From Oscillospiraceae bacterium (GTDB lineage: Bacteria; Bacillota; Clostridia; Oscillospirales; Acutalibacteraceae), in assembly GCA_015065425.1 (NCBI GenBank), contig SVQH01000006.1, positions 46,855 through 110,854 of the forward strand: 64,000 bases of DNA, written 5' to 3'. The number at the start of each line of letters is the position of its first letter. Within the stretch, counting starts at the first letter, position 1. The notes beneath the pieces were generated by a model, which was not told the DNA's origin, made no database searches, and saw only the letters and a list, made by a program, of their open reading frames with translations. The position numbers and the translations under genes are program-made. Positions 25,858 through 35,400 of this stretch are shown here, in pieces.

Positions 25858-28365
25858 ATGAAACAGTTTGATGTAACAGGCATGACCTGTGCTGCTTGCA
25901 GTGCAAGAGTTGAAAAAGCTGTAGAAAAGATCCCGGGTGTATCTTCCTGTGCCGTAAGCCTTCTTACAAATTCCATGTCAGTGGAAGGAGATGCTTCCTC
26001 TGAGGATATTGTGAATGCGGTCGTGGCGGCAGGATATGATGCATCGGAAAAAGGAAATGCCGATACAAAAACAGTTCCGGAAGATAATGTAAAAACGAAT
26101 GATGAAGAAAAGCATCTTAGATACAGACTTATTTCCTCGGTTATAGTGCTTATTGTCCTGATGTATTTTTCCATGGGACATGCGATGCTGTCTCTGCCGC
26201 TTCCGTTTTTTCTTGAAGGTAATTTTATCGGTCAGGGAATTATACAGATGCTTCTGAGTCTTATGGTGATTCTTATAAACCGTAAGTTTTTCATAAACGG
26301 CATTAAAGGTATAAAGAATAAATCTCCAAATATGGACACACTGGTAGCTATGGGGTCGGGTGTATCATTTTTGTATTCACTCGTGATGCTTTTTCGAATG
26401 ACTTATTTTGTGTCGAACGGAAATGTGTCTGATATTCACAGCCTTATGCATGAGTTTTATTTTGAATCTGCGGCAATGATACTCACTCTTATAACCGTGG
26501 GAAAAATGCTTGAAGCACATTCAAAAGGGAAAACGACAAACGCACTCAGAAGTCTTATGAAGCTTGCCCCCGAAACAGCAGTTGTTATAAGAAACGGCAA
26601 AGAAGTTCAGATAAATATTTCAGAGGTTTCTTTGGGCGATGTCTTTGTTGTCCGTCCCGGCGGCAGTATTCCCGCTGACGGTATAGTAATAAAAGGTATG
26701 AGTGCCGTGGATGAGTCTATGCTTACGGGAGAGAGTGAGCCTGCAGAAAAGAACATTGGGGATAAAGTCTCTCAGGGAACTATCAATACATCGGGTATTC
26801 TTCATTGTGAAGTAACAGGTGTCGGCGAAGAGACCATGCTTTCAAATATAATAAAAATGGTAAGCGATGCTGCCGCTACAAAAGCTCCTGTAGCAAAAGT
26901 TGCGGATAAGGTATCGGGAATATTTGTTCCGACAGTTATCGTTATTGCACTTATTACCGTCATAGTATGGCTTCTTCTCGGATATGACATCGGCTTCTCA
27001 CTTGCAAGAGGTATATCCGTTCTTGTTATCAGTTGCCCGTGTGCATTGGGACTTGCTACCCCTGTTGCAATAATGGTGGGAAGCGGTATAGGTGCAAAAA
27101 ACGGCATTCTCTTTAAAAATGCGACAAGTCTTGAACAGGCAGGAAAGATTAAAATTATTGCTCTTGATAAAACGGGCACGGTAACTGAAGGTAAACCCGC
27201 TGTAACCGATGTAATACCGTTACAGGGAATAACAGAGGAATATCTTCTTGAAACTGCATATTCGGCAGAATACGGCAGCGAACATCCCGTAGGTAAGGCA
27301 ATATGTAAAAGGGCTGAAGAATCGGGACTTGTAAGGAAAGATGTTACGGAATTTACGGTGCACCCGGGAAACGGAGTCAGTGCATATTGTGACGGAAAAA
27401 AAATCACAGGCGGAAGCGTAAAATTTATTTCGGGTATAGTTTCCTTGCCCGACAGTATAAAAAAACAGGCAGATATGTTGTCCGATGAAGGAAAAACGCC
27501 TCTTTGCTTTACGGAAGACGGAGATTATATTGGTATGATAGCCGTTGCCGATACCATAAAAGAGGATTCGGCAAAAGCCATTGCAGAGCTTAAAGGCATG
27601 GGACTTTATACGGTTATGCTGACCGGTGATAATAAAAAGACAGCCGAAGCCGTAGCAAAACAGGCAGGCATAGATAAGGTCATTGCAGGAGTGCTTCCCG
27701 ACGGAAAGCAGTCAGTTATTGCTTCTCTTCAGAAAAACGGGTTTACTGCAATGGTCGGAGACGGAATAAACGATGCCCCGGCTCTTACAAAAGCCGATGT
27801 AGGTATTGCCATAGGTGCAGGTGCCGATGTTGCCATTGATGCGGCTGACATTGTTCTTGTAAAAAGCTCCCTTTATGATGCCGTAAAAGCAGTAAGACTT
27901 TCAAGAGCCGTTCTCAGGAATATACATGAAAATCTTTTCTGGGCATTTTCTTATAATATTATAGGTATACCGCTTGCTGCCGGTGCTTTTATATCTGTTC
28001 TCGGATGGAGTATGGATCCCATGTTCGGTGCAGCTGCAATGAGTATTTCCAGTTTTCTTGTAGTCTCAAATGCTCTGAGACTTAACATCAGAAATATCAA
28101 CTCTTTAAAAAGAGACAAAAAAATAAAAACAGTTGAAATACAGGAGGAAAAAACTATGACAAAAACCATGAAAATTGAGGGAATGATGTGTGCCCATTGC
28201 GAAGCAAGAGTCAAAAAGAGTCTTGAAGCAATAGACGGTGTTGCTGAAGCGGCTGTGAGTCATGAAAAAGGTACGGCAGTTGTAACTCTGAGTTCAGATG
28301 TTTCCGATTCAGTGCTTTCCGATGCAGTTGCAGCTCAGGATTACAAAGTTCTCGGAATTGAATAA
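25858..28365 (+). CDS. copA: Copper-exporting P1B-type ATPase with C-terminal CopZ-like domain
   Basis: 835 residues from ATG at 25858 (AGGAGGATAACT ahead); an open frame upstream of it runs through the promoter and is not coding. The N-terminal HMA domain has GMTCAACS (Cys11, Cys14). Eight membrane helices follow, with the CPC ion motif (Cys393-Pro-Cys395), the phosphorylation motif DKTGT (Asp437) and GDGINDAPAL. After the last helix pair and a short linker comes a second HMA domain with MMCAHCEAR (Cys778, Cys781). It exports Cu+ across the membrane. The second domain begins at an internal ATG with its own ribosome site (next entry). Confidence 0.95.
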   Translation: MKQFDVTGMTCAACSARVEKAVEKIPGVSSCAVSLLTNSMSVEGDASSEDIVNAVVAAGYDASEKGNADTKTVPEDNVKTNDEEKHLRYRLISSVIVLIVLMYFSMGHAMLSLPLPFFLEGNFIGQGIIQMLLSLMVILINRKFFINGIKGIKNKSPNMDTLVAMGSGVSFLYSLVMLFRMTYFVSNGNVSDIHSLMHEFYFESAAMILTLITVGKMLEAHSKGKTTNALRSLMKLAPETAVVIRNGKEVQINISEVSLGDVFVVRPGGSIPADGIVIKGMSAVDESMLTGESEPAEKNIGDKVSQGTINTSGILHCEVTGVGEETMLSNIIKMVSDAAATKAPVAKVADKVSGIFVPTVIVIALITVIVWLLLGYDIGFSLARGISVLVISCPCALGLATPVAIMVGSGIGAKNGILFKNATSLEQAGKIKIIALDKTGTVTEGKPAVTDVIPLQGITEEYLLETAYSAEYGSEHPVGKAICKRAEESGLVRKDVTEFTVHPGNGVSAYCDGKKITGGSVKFISGIVSLPDSIKKQADMLSDEGKTPLCFTEDGDYIGMIAVADTIKEDSAKAIAELKGMGLYTVMLTGDNKKTAEAVAKQAGIDKVIAGVLPDGKQSVIASLQKNGFTAMVGDGINDAPALTKADVGIAIGAGADVAIDAADIVLVKSSLYDAVKAVRLSRAVLRNIHENLFWAFSYNIIGIPLAAGAFISVLGWSMDPMFGAAAMSISSFLVVSNALRLNIRNINSLKRDKKIKTVEIQEEKTMTKTMKIEGMMCAHCEARVKKSLEAIDGVAEAAVSHEKGTAVVTLSSDVSDSVLSDAVAAQDYKVLGIE
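28156..28365 (+). CDS. copZ: Possible nested copZ: internal start inside copA
   Basis: In frame within copA, ATG 28156 follows AGGAGG (28142-28147) by 8 bases, as good a site as that of copA itself. Starting there gives a 69-residue protein (MTKTMKIEGMMCAHCEAR...) of exactly the size and layout of the cytoplasmic copper chaperone CopZ, with Cys at positions 12 and 15. Seen: the site and the frame. Known: CopZ is often encoded next to copA, and E. coli copA also yields a separate chaperone, by frameshifting. Inferred: one gene yields both a fused and a free chaperone. Alternatively a lost stop codon fused two genes. Confidence 0.6.
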   Translation: MTKTMKIEGMMCAHCEARVKKSLEAIDGVAEAAVSHEKGTAVVTLSSDVSDSVLSDAVAAQDYKVLGIE

Positions 28366-28407
28366 AAACAGGAATGTTAGTTGCTGAATTATAACAATAT
28401 TTTCAAA

Positions 28408-28450
28408 TAAGACGGAGTTTGTTGATAGGGCAAGGTCCGTCTCATTTTTT
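28408..28450 (+). terminator. Terminator of copA
   Basis: AGACGGA (28410-28416) pairs with TCCGTCT (28436-28442), followed by CATTTTTTT. Confidence 0.8.
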
Positions 28451-28615
28451 TAACATGCTTTTGCAGAAAAAATAATATAGTTAATGAATTATATGCTAAC
28501 AAATAATTAACAATAATATGATATAAATTGTACTGTATGTTGATTAGTTTTGGAAAAATAACTGTCGTAAAATAAAAATGTAAAGATTATCGTACAAATT
28601 ATCTGCTTTTAGTTG

Positions 28616-28644
28616 TTGCAAGAAAATTAGCTTTGTGTTAAAAT
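28616..28644 (+). promoter_or_regulatory. Promoter of the condensation/ligase/ACP operon
   Basis: -35 TTGCAA (28616-28621), 17-base spacer, -10 TAAAAT (28639-28644). Confidence 0.55.
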
Positions 28645-28682
28645 TATAATGATGAAATTTGATTAAAAAAGAGGTAATATTC

Positions 28683-30056
28683 ATGAGCAAATTATATGAT
28701 CTTATCCCCTCGCAGGATACGATGTTTCTGATGCAGAAGTATACTCTTCATAAGCAGATAATTCAGATTCCTACAGCTTTTATGGTGGATATTGATGTGG
28801 ACTTCAATACATTGCTTAAGGCTCTTAATATAGAGATCCAGCGTAACGACTCACTGAGACTCCGTTTTAAGAAGGACGGAAAGAAAATACAGCAGTATTT
28901 CCTTGACAGTTATAAGATTGATTCCGTAAAAATACTTTCATTCAAATCTGAAGACGAGCAGAATGCATTTTTTACAAAGGATGCTCAGAAGCCCGTGAAA
29001 TTCCTTAAGGATGAATGCTACAGATTTTATTTCTTTAATTCCTATAACGGATATAAGGGGATTTATCTTAATGCCAGTCACATGGTTATGGATGCAATGG
29101 GTATACTTGTTTGCTATCTTGACCTTCTTTCAATTTACAGAGCACTTAAGGACGGAAAGGAATTTCCCGCTCCTCTTTGCAAATATGAAGATTACATTAT
29201 CAAAGAACATGAGAGATGCGGAAACGCAGAGCGTTTTGAAAAGGACAGACAGTTCTATGATGATTATTTCAGAAGTGCAGGTGAGCCTTCTTATTGTGGT
29301 GTGCACGGTCCGGAATTCCTCGAAAAAGAGCGTATAAGAAAGAAGAATCCCGACCTTAAGGTTCCGTCTGCATATAATCCTTTGCTGGACAAGGCTGATG
29401 TCATTGTTAAAAAAATAGACCCTGCCGTTTCCCGTAAAATACTTGAATTCTGCAAATCCCGTTCTGTTGCACCCGAAAGTCTTATGCTTCTTGCCATGAG
29501 AACACATCTTTCTGCTCTTAACGGCAGAGACCCCTACGGCTTCCAGCTTCTCATGTGCTCCAAGAGAATAAGAAGGACAGATATGAAAACAGGCGGATGT
29601 ATGGCACAGCCCATACAGGTACGCACGGTTATAAATGAGGATATGACATTCTCAGAAGCCCTTGATGAGTTCCTTTCTGTCAGAACTTCACTTTATAAGC
29701 ATCTTACTTATCCTTACATTGCAGCCCGTGACCAATTCAGAGAAATGTATAATTACTCCATGATTCAGGGGCCCGCTGCACTTATGTTCTCATGGCTTCC
29801 CATTCCCGTTACCGAGTTCAAGGATTTTAAGTTTGACTTCAAAACATTTAATCTCGGCAGATATTTCAGCCCCTTGTATGCAATATGCTATCCTGACCCT
29901 CAGAGTGAAAGTGTTGTTCTGCACTATATGTACAGAGTTAAACTTATCACTCCCGAGCATCTTGAAGCATTGCATAATAATACTGTAAAAGTTATTGAAA
30001 TGGGTATTGAAAACCCCGATATTACAATAGGAGAGCTGCTTGACAGCCTTAAATAA
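28683..30056 (+). CDS. Stand-alone condensation-domain-like acyltransferase
   Basis: 457 residues from ATG at 28683 (GAGGTAATATTC ahead; an in-frame TTG at 28659 overlaps that site). The chain resembles NRPS condensation and related acyltransferase domains: opening LIPSQDTMFLMQKY, then RNDSLRLRF, and the active-site region ASHMVMDAMG (His132, Asp136). The usual HHxxxDG is changed to SHxxxDA, keeping the second His and the Asp. It would join an acyl group carried on a carrier protein to an amine or alcohol. With the next two genes it forms a complete split set of condensation, activation and carrier functions. Confidence 0.7.
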   Translation: MSKLYDLIPSQDTMFLMQKYTLHKQIIQIPTAFMVDIDVDFNTLLKALNIEIQRNDSLRLRFKKDGKKIQQYFLDSYKIDSVKILSFKSEDEQNAFFTKDAQKPVKFLKDECYRFYFFNSYNGYKGIYLNASHMVMDAMGILVCYLDLLSIYRALKDGKEFPAPLCKYEDYIIKEHERCGNAERFEKDRQFYDDYFRSAGEPSYCGVHGPEFLEKERIRKKNPDLKVPSAYNPLLDKADVIVKKIDPAVSRKILEFCKSRSVAPESLMLLAMRTHLSALNGRDPYGFQLLMCSKRIRRTDMKTGGCMAQPIQVRTVINEDMTFSEALDEFLSVRTSLYKHLTYPYIAARDQFREMYNYSMIQGPAALMFSWLPIPVTEFKDFKFDFKTFNLGRYFSPLYAICYPDPQSESVVLHYMYRVKLITPEHLEALHNNTVKVIEMGIENPDITIGELLDSLK

Positions 30057-30075
30057 TATTTAATGAGGTGTAAAT

Positions 30076-31815
30076 ATGGATCCCAAAGAAAAAAAGATTA
30101 TTGACGACCTCCGTCACACTGTTCACATGACAGGTGAACTTCTTACTCTTAAAATGCTTATTGAACGTATGGAAATATACGGTGAGCGTGTTTGTATGGT
30201 TGAAAAGAAAAAAGATAATGTCATCAACTATACGGTAAAAAGATTCCGTGAGGATGTTTTTGCTTTGGGAACAGCTCTTAATTCCATGGGGCTTATGGGT
30301 AAGCATATCGGCATTCTCAGTGAAAATTCATATCAGTGGGTAGTTACTTTCTTCGCTACAGTATGCGGCGGCGGTGTGGCTGTTCCTGTTGATAAGGAAC
30401 TTACGGATGCTGATATCAGCGGACTTTTTTCAAAGGCTGATGTTGATGCAATTTTCTTCTCCCGTGCATATAAAGAAACTGCAAAATATCATCTTGAGCA
30501 TGATGACAGATGTAAAGCTGCAATTTGTACCAACAGAAAACTTGACGGTGATTTCCTTTTCTTTGATGAACTTATAGAAAAAGGTAAGGAAATTATCGCG
30601 GGCGGTGATGACAGTTATATTAAAAAAGAGATAGCTCAGGATGATCTTGCCGCTATTGTTTTTACATCGGGAACAACAGGTGCAAATAAAGGTGTAATGC
30701 TCACTCACGGTAATTTTGCTCAGAATGCAGACGGTGTTCTTGAAACCATTGAAACACAGTACAGTTCAATTTCACTTCTTCCTATGAACCATGTATATGA
30801 ACTCAGCTGTAATATTCTTACCGCTCTTTATATGAACTGTCCCGTATTTATAAATGACTCTCTTAAGAATTTTATGAATAATGTGCAGTTTTATAAGCCT
30901 GATGCAATGGCAATAGTTCCCCTTGTTATTGATACCATATATAACACTATCTGGAGAACTGCAGAGCAGACAGGCAGAGCAAAGATACTTAAAAAGCTTC
31001 TTAAACTCAGCAATGCTCTCAGACGCCACGGAATTGACCTTAGACATGTCTTCTTCAAGACTATAGCAGAAAAGTTCGGCGGAAAATTCCCCACCATGTC
31101 CTGCGGCGGTGCTCCCACAAGAGTTGAATACATCAAGTGTTTATGTGATTTCGGATTCACTATTTATAACGGCTACGGACTTACCGAATCTTCACCTACT
31201 GTAACACTCAATCTTGATGCAGGCAATTTCCCTGATTGTGCTGGTTATGCCTTCCCCAAGGCAAAATTCAAAATTCATGACCCCGATGAAAAGGGTGTTG
31301 GTGAAATATGGATATCAGGTGCCAATGTTACAAAGGGATATTATAAAGATGAAGAAGCAACAGCAGCTTCTTTTGAAGACGGTTGGTTCAAAACCGGTGA
31401 CTACGGCAGAACGGATGAGCTGGGACGCCTTTATGTTGTCGGCAGAAAGAAAAATCTTATCATTCTTGACAACGGTAAGAATGTTTTCCCAGAAGAAGTA
31501 GAAAGCTATTATATGGAAGCTGTTACTTATCTTCATGATGTTGTCGTATTTGAAACAGAACAGGAAGTAGGCGGCAGAATGCAGAAGATAATCGCAGGTG
31601 CATTCTATGTAAGCCCGGAAGATGTTGACAATAAGAGTGAGGATGAAATAAAGGAAATGCTTGAAAAAGACCTTTATGAAGCAAATAAAGAGCTTACTGC
31701 TTATAAGCGTGTTCAGGATACATATATAACAACTCAGGAATTTGAAATAAATTCTACAAGAAAGGTTATCAGAAGTAAGGTAATCGAGCGTTATAATACA
31801 TCAAAAAATAAATAA
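30076..31815 (+). CDS. AMP-dependent acyl ligase (adenylation enzyme)
   Basis: 579 residues of the ANL superfamily. Motifs in order: P-loop TSGTTGANKGVMLTHGN (near 196), YNGYGLTESSPTV near 365, the GDYGRTDELG hinge region near 450 and GRKKNLIILDNGKNVFPEEVE; the C-terminal catalytic lysine lies in NSTRKVIRSK. It resembles long-chain acyl-CoA/acyl-ACP ligases more than amino-acid adenylation domains, so it probably loads a carboxylic acid onto the ACP encoded next. GAGGTG lies 7 bases before ATG. It follows the condensation gene by 19 bases. Confidence 0.85.
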   Translation: MDPKEKKIIDDLRHTVHMTGELLTLKMLIERMEIYGERVCMVEKKKDNVINYTVKRFREDVFALGTALNSMGLMGKHIGILSENSYQWVVTFFATVCGGGVAVPVDKELTDADISGLFSKADVDAIFFSRAYKETAKYHLEHDDRCKAAICTNRKLDGDFLFFDELIEKGKEIIAGGDDSYIKKEIAQDDLAAIVFTSGTTGANKGVMLTHGNFAQNADGVLETIETQYSSISLLPMNHVYELSCNILTALYMNCPVFINDSLKNFMNNVQFYKPDAMAIVPLVIDTIYNTIWRTAEQTGRAKILKKLLKLSNALRRHGIDLRHVFFKTIAEKFGGKFPTMSCGGAPTRVEYIKCLCDFGFTIYNGYGLTESSPTVTLNLDAGNFPDCAGYAFPKAKFKIHDPDEKGVGEIWISGANVTKGYYKDEEATAASFEDGWFKTGDYGRTDELGRLYVVGRKKNLIILDNGKNVFPEEVESYYMEAVTYLHDVVVFETEQEVGGRMQKIIAGAFYVSPEDVDNKSEDEIKEMLEKDLYEANKELTAYKRVQDTYITTQEFEINSTRKVIRSKVIERYNTSKNK

Positions 31816-31846
31816 AATTATTAAAAAAATTTGGAGGAAGAAAACT

Positions 31847-32074
31847 ATGCTTGATAGAATAAGAGAAATAATTTGTGAATTTGTTGATATGGATCCCAAG
31901 GATATTACTCTCGAAACCAATATCAGAAAAGACCTTGGACTCAACTCTCTCGAGCTTGTCAATCTTGCAGTTGATATTGAGGAAGAATTTGATGTTGAAA
32001 TTCCCGACAAAGAAGCCATGGGACTTGAGACAGTTGCAGATGCAATAAGAGTTATTGAAAAGTATATGGACTGA
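31847..32074 (+). CDS. Acyl carrier protein
   Basis: 75 residues, acidic, helical. The phosphopantetheine site is DLGLNSLELV with Ser34 as the attachment residue. GGAGGAAGAAAACT precedes ATG. It is the last gene of the three-gene operon, 31 bases after the ligase. It differs from a housekeeping fatty-acid ACP by its surroundings: no fab genes are near. It probably holds the acyl group made by the ligase for the condensation protein. No phosphopantetheinyl transferase or thioesterase is encoded in the window. Confidence 0.9.
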   Translation: MLDRIREIICEFVDMDPKDITLETNIRKDLGLNSLELVNLAVDIEEEFDVEIPDKEAMGLETVADAIRVIEKYMD

Positions 32075-32101
32075 TAAAAAGCCGTAAAAGAAACCACAGC
32101 A

Positions 32102-32236
32102 TGAGGTGCACTCCGAAAGGAAGTGCACCTCAGTTATATTCGCCCGGCGGCGAGTGATATTGCTTCGCAGTGATATGATGCTTTGCACCGTGATATTATC
32201 CTTCGGACAGTTTTCAGAACGAACATAATATCACTG
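32102..32236. repeat. MITE-like element built of tandem hairpins
   Basis: Begins with a perfect hairpin (GAGGTGCACT.. / ..AGTGCACCTC, GAAA loop). It continues with ends CAGTTATATT (32131-32140) and AATATCACTG (32227-32236), which are inverted copies with one mismatch. Inside are three GTGATAT units (32154, 32170, 32190), each separated by a short palindrome (TGCTTCGCA, TGCTTTGCA, TCCTTCGGA). It encodes nothing, so it would need a transposase in trans. Confidence 0.6.
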
Positions 32237-32269
32237 AAACCGTAAAGTGTCATTTATTTTGCTGACATA

Positions 32270-32330
32270 AAAGCCGTGGAAGACAACTTCTTTACGAAGT
32301 GTATTCCTCTTACGGTTTTCTTTTTTTGTT
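32270..32330 (+). terminator. Hairpin/terminator after the MITE-like element
   Basis: AAGCCGTGG..ACTTC pairs with GAAGT..TTACGGTTTT and is followed by CTTTTTTTG. A sequence like its left arm (AAAAGCCGTAA) also occurs at 32076-32087, before the element, suggesting the repeat inserted into or next to a terminator. Confidence 0.5.
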
Positions 32331-32370
32331 TCAGAAAAGTATAAATTATGATTTGTAATATCCGAATGCA

Positions 32371-32417
32371 ATAAAACCGCCGTAACAAGCCTGAATCCGG
32401 CTGTTACAGCGGTTTAT
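32371..32417 (-). terminator. Terminator of the coiled-coil ABC transporter operon
   Basis: AAACCGC-GTAACA pairs with TGTTAC-GCGGTTT with single opposing mismatches; A- and T-rich flanks. Confidence 0.75.
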
Positions 32418-32432
32418 TTGCTGTTATGGTAT

Positions 32433-35400
32433 TTACTCAACCGATTTGAGAGAGAGTACCATATCTACTTTTTTGAGCTTATTGTGAAGAATGAGATTTA
32501 CAACTACGATAATAAGGGATGTAATTGCAAGTGCTGTAACAAAACTGTACCATGGGATTGTCTGCCCGTACATTACCGTATCTATAGCCGTAAATGATAT
32601 CAGCATATAATGGAGGACTATTCCTGTTATAACTCCGAATAACATACCGAACAGGGAAACAAAAATGTTTTCTCTGTAAATGTAGGAGCTGACTTCAGTA
32701 TCAACAAAGCCAAGGACTTTAAGAGTTGCTATTTCTCTTGTTCTTTCAATAATGTTGATGTTTGAAAGGTTATAAAGAACAATGAAAGCAAGTATAAGTG
32801 CCGAGACAAAGAAGAGTATGATAACTATTGAAAGTGCATCTGTTATCTGAGAAATACTCTCTGTTGTGTCACTTGTGAATGCAACGGCTGTTATACCGTC
32901 TGTGTTAATAAGGTCTGTCGTAAGAAGTCCTTTTGCGTTTGAGAGTGTCTCACTGTCGGAATTGTCGAATGTATCTGAAAGGTTACCTACAGCATACTGG
33001 TATTCCGGTGCTTTTCCCGTAGCCGCAGTATATACGGCACTTGTCATATAAATATAGTGGAATGTATAGTTTTCAGCAATGGCACTGACCTGTACCTGAT
33101 AACGGTTTCCGTCGCCGTCCGTAAATGTGATGAAATCGCCGATGCCTGTTTTCGTGTCTTTTGCAAGTTTTTCGGTTATTACAGCACCGCTGTCTGTGAG
33201 TTCATATTGTTCATTGCCTTTTCTGCTTCTCAGGTCAATATACTGATTCAGCTGTGCGGGAGTTTCTGGTACAAGGATGTATACATCGAGTTTTTTGTGG
33301 CTTCTGTCACTGCTTGCAGTCATTGACTTCATGGCGGTAAGCATGAGAGAGCCGACCCTTGCATCACTCTGAGCTTTTGTGAATTCATAGGAATGGGTAG
33401 CCGTGGTCTGCGTGGAGGTGAAAATTACCTGGAAATCATATTTTGATATGGGGTCTTTTTCGTATTGCTTTGTAAGTATCGCACCTATGGAATTATACAT
33501 TCCGAGACTTGCAATGAGAAGTGCGGTACATCCTGCAATTCCCAGAAGAGTCATTGCAAATCTCTGTTTGTTCCTGAAAAGATTTCTCGCGGTGACCTTA
33601 GCTGTAAAGCTGAGTCTTTCCCAGAGGAAGGTTATCTTTTCGAGAATAATGCGTTTACCTGCCTTGGGTGTTTTTGGTCGCATAAGAATGGCAGGACTCA
33701 TCTTAAGTTCTTTGTTTATTGCAACTGCAGTGACGAGTGCTGTGCATCCGACAGATATAAGCAGGCTCAATGCACTGTATCCCCATGGGAATACAAAAGA
33801 AAGGTCGGGCAGAGTATACATTATGGAATATGCCTCATTTATGGCATAGGGGAACACAAATACACCTATGCCTATACCGAGCATGGTTCCGAGTATACAT
33901 GCACTGAGAGAATATATAACATATTTTGATACAATGGCGAGGGAAGTGTATCCCAGTGCCTTGTATGTGCCTATCAGTGTTCTGTCCTCATCAATAAGAC
34001 GCGTTAGTGTCGTAAGGCATATCATTGATGAAAGAATAAAGAAGAATATGGGGAAAATATTTGAAAGTATCTCAATATTTGTGACAGCCTGACCGTAACC
34101 TTCGTAACCCGGTATATCATTTCTGTCTGCAACAGACCATGAGAGTGTGTCAAGCTTTGCAAGAAGATTTTTTGCATCGGAAACAGCTTTCTGTGCGGTT
34201 TTGAGTCCCGAGTCAAGCTGTGAAACAGCTTCCGCTCTTTTTTCCTTTGCAAGTGCGAGACTTACGGGGGCGTTATTTACCTGATTTTTAAATTCATTGA
34301 GTTTTGTTTCAGCCTGCATTCTTTCTATCTGCATCTGAAGATTACTGCTTTGAATATTAAAACCGAAGGACTGAAGCTGTGCACTTGCAGTTTCAAGTGC
34401 TGAAGCGGCATTGTCAAGTTCATTTTTTGCTGTTGCAAGTTCAAGCGTTGCCTGAGTTAACTCTTTTTCCTTTGCAGACAACTGTTCACCGAGAGTATCC
34501 AGTGCTTTTGATTTTTCATCAAGTTCCTTCTGCTGCTTAGCAAGATTTGTCTTCTGAGTATCAAGATAAGGCTGAAGGGATGTCGCAATTTCTGATGCAA
34601 GTCCCTGTGTTGTAAGAGCCTTGACAGCATTGTAAAGCTCAGGATAAGTTATCTGCATCATGTTTATGATGGACTGTATCTGTTCCTGCGAATATGCACC
34701 TGTCTGAACGTCCTGAAGTTTAAGAAGAGTTGCTTCTGCAGCCGTAATGAGGTTTTCCGTAGTTGTTATAGCCTGCTTTGCGTAATCTACGGCGTTTCTT
34801 GAAGACAAATACTGATTATAGTACTGGTCGTAAAGATTTTTTGCCTGGGTATGCTTCAGATCTTGCTCATTATATAAAGCAAGGTTATCTTTATATAACT
34901 GCTGCTGCTTTGAATAAGAATCAAGTGCGGCATAATATTCGGCAGTATGATTGCTGAGGTCATCCTCTGCCTCTGCAAATTTTTCATCAAATTCCTTCTG
35001 AGCTTCAGCTATTTTTTCAACTCCGTTTGTCACAAGGTCTTCAAGAGTTGCAATGGTCTCATCCAGTTCTTTGAGTTGTTCGGATATTTCAGAAGAGCTG
35101 TTCTCTATCTTTTGCTCCCCTTCGGTAATTTCTTGCTGAAGCTGAGGCTTCAGTGCTGCTGCTCTGACAGCCATTCTGCCGTCTGAAAGGGAAGATATGT
35201 TCGCAATTACGGGAGCTATATACTCAAAATATTCATCGGAATATGAATCAAAATTATCTGCTCCCTGAACATTTACATATATTTCAGAATAATAATCAAC
35301 ATTGAACGCTTCGTCGGGAATTATTATATAAGTGCCTATTTTACCGCTGCCGACGGTTGTGTTTCCTCTTTCAAATGAAATATAGTAAGGGGAACGCACA

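Larger units (their letters stand above)
28366..28682. other. Non-coding interval with terminator and promoter
   Basis: Holds the copA terminator (28408-28450) and the promoter at 28616-28644. The AT-rich 28451-28610 shows no ORF or clear structure. Confidence 0.6.
32075..32432. other. Non-coding interval made of hairpin repeats
   Basis: Contains the hairpin and MITE-like element (32102-32236), a second homologous hairpin (32270-32327) and the terminator of the convergent ABC operon (32371-32417). No ORF. Confidence 0.7.

Noticed and set aside
32131-32236. Tandem GTGATAT units as a possible CRISPR array
   Set aside because: Repeat units are 7 bases, spacers are short palindromes and differ in size, and no cas gene is present.
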